The position numbers were made by a program, and so were the translations under genes. Shown one piece after another: positions 63,765 through 64,000 of a stretch of DNA of 64,000 nucleotides. Origin of the DNA: Pseudomonas asuensis (lineage in GTDB: Bacteria > Pseudomonadota > Gammaproteobacteria > Pseudomonadales > Pseudomonadaceae); assembly GCF_014646755.1 (NCBI RefSeq), contig NZ_BMNW01000005.1, positions 372,001-436,000 on the forward strand, in the 5' to 3' direction. Within the stretch, counting starts at the first letter, position 1, and each line of letters starts with the position of its first letter. The notes beneath the pieces were generated by a model. It saw nothing but the letters and a program-made list of their open reading frames with translations, did no database searches and had not been told where the DNA came from.

Positions 63765-64000
63765 ATGAATAATCCTTCTGCTACCAGCCTTGAATCCTTT
63801 CGTCTTCCCAACGGCCTGACCGTCATTCTGGCGCATGTGCCGCGGCTCAAACGCACCTCAGCCGCTATTCGAATTGCGGCGGGAAGTCATGATGTGGATC
63901 GTGCATGGCCCGGGCTGGCGCATTTTCTTGAGCACCTCCTGTTTCTCGGTACAGACACTTACCCCGCCGATGAGGGCCTGATGCCCTACGTGCAGCGCCA
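63765..64000 (+). CDS. pqqF: Coenzyme PQQ biosynthesis protease PqqF (5' part)
   Basis: The first 78 codons run off the window. After a short N-terminus the M16 core appears: RLPNGLTVILAHV, then the inverse zinc motif HFLEHLLFLG (HxxEH) and TDTYPADEGLMPYVQR. The PADEGLM-YVQR pattern matches PqqF rather than other M16 peptidases. It processes the PqqA precursor peptide. In many pseudomonads pqqF heads pqqFABCDE, so those genes are expected beyond 64000. ATG 63765 has only a weak ribosome binding site. Confidence 0.9.
   Translation, partial: MNNPSATSLESFRLPNGLTVILAHVPRLKRTSAAIRIAAGSHDVDRAWPGLAHFLEHLLFLGTDTYPADEGLMPYVQR

Noticed and set aside
1-64000. CRISPR arrays, rRNA and tRNA genes
   Set aside because: No regular direct repeats with unique spacers and no cloverleaf or rRNA sequence were recognised by reading; a tRNAscan or Infernal run would be decisive.

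Overview
The window reads as chromosomal DNA of a gammaproteobacterium in or close to Pseudomonadaceae. The indicators are amaA/amaB-type lysine catabolism genes, a trifunctional PutA, a ferulate operon in the order ech-vdh-fcs-aat-acd, an RtcR-controlled rtcBA operon and the start of pqqF. Base composition looks only moderately GC-rich for that group. This placement is inferred from gene content; no rRNA or tRNA gene was seen.

Layout. 1-2035: an SDR dehydrogenase and a long non-coding stretch holding four units, each a TGATCA-N5-TGATCA palindrome followed at a constant 66-bp offset by a DnaA-box-like 9-mer. 2036-12338: an ornithine-cyclodeaminase-family imine reductase, a complete branched-chain-type ABC transporter (livKHMGF), an amaA-like FAD oxidase, an amaB-like semialdehyde dehydrogenase and a divergent LysR regulator. 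Together these look like uptake and catabolism of lysine, pipecolate or proline-like compounds. 12400-16377: putA, with candidate PutA operator hexamers upstream.

16777-30353: a hydroxycinnamate (ferulate/coumarate) region with a MarR regulator, an MFS permease, acyl-CoA dehydrogenase, thiolase, a DUF3237 protein, feruloyl-CoA synthetase, vanillin dehydrogenase, hydroxycinnamoyl-CoA hydratase-lyase, a second DUF3237 protein, an aromatic-acid MFS permease and an outer-membrane channel. 30806-34686: three tandem secreted PL1 pectate lyases, two of them sharing a near-identical internal tract. Plant cell-wall pectin and plant phenolics fit one plant-associated lifestyle.

35072-47751: a region rich in RNA-repair genes. 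rtcB-rtcA sits behind a clear sigma-54 promoter; kptA, the sigma-54 activator gene rtcR and an RlaP-like nucleotidyltransferase follow. Interspersed are a manganese catalase with an ankyrin partner, a three-lipoprotein CsgG/DUF4810/DUF799 operon and two paralogous small outer-membrane barrels.

47867-64000: a lipoprotein hydrolase, an autotransporter, a decayed tyrosine-recombinase remnant, a frameshifted CdiI-like immunity gene, a small exported protein, pepD, a Vitreoscilla-type globin, a four-gene GTPase/roadblock operon, a giant DUF4011 helicase-nuclease and the 5' end of pqqF. The observations most worth follow-up are the phased palindrome/DnaA-box array, the RNA-repair neighbourhood and the GTPase-roadblock operon.
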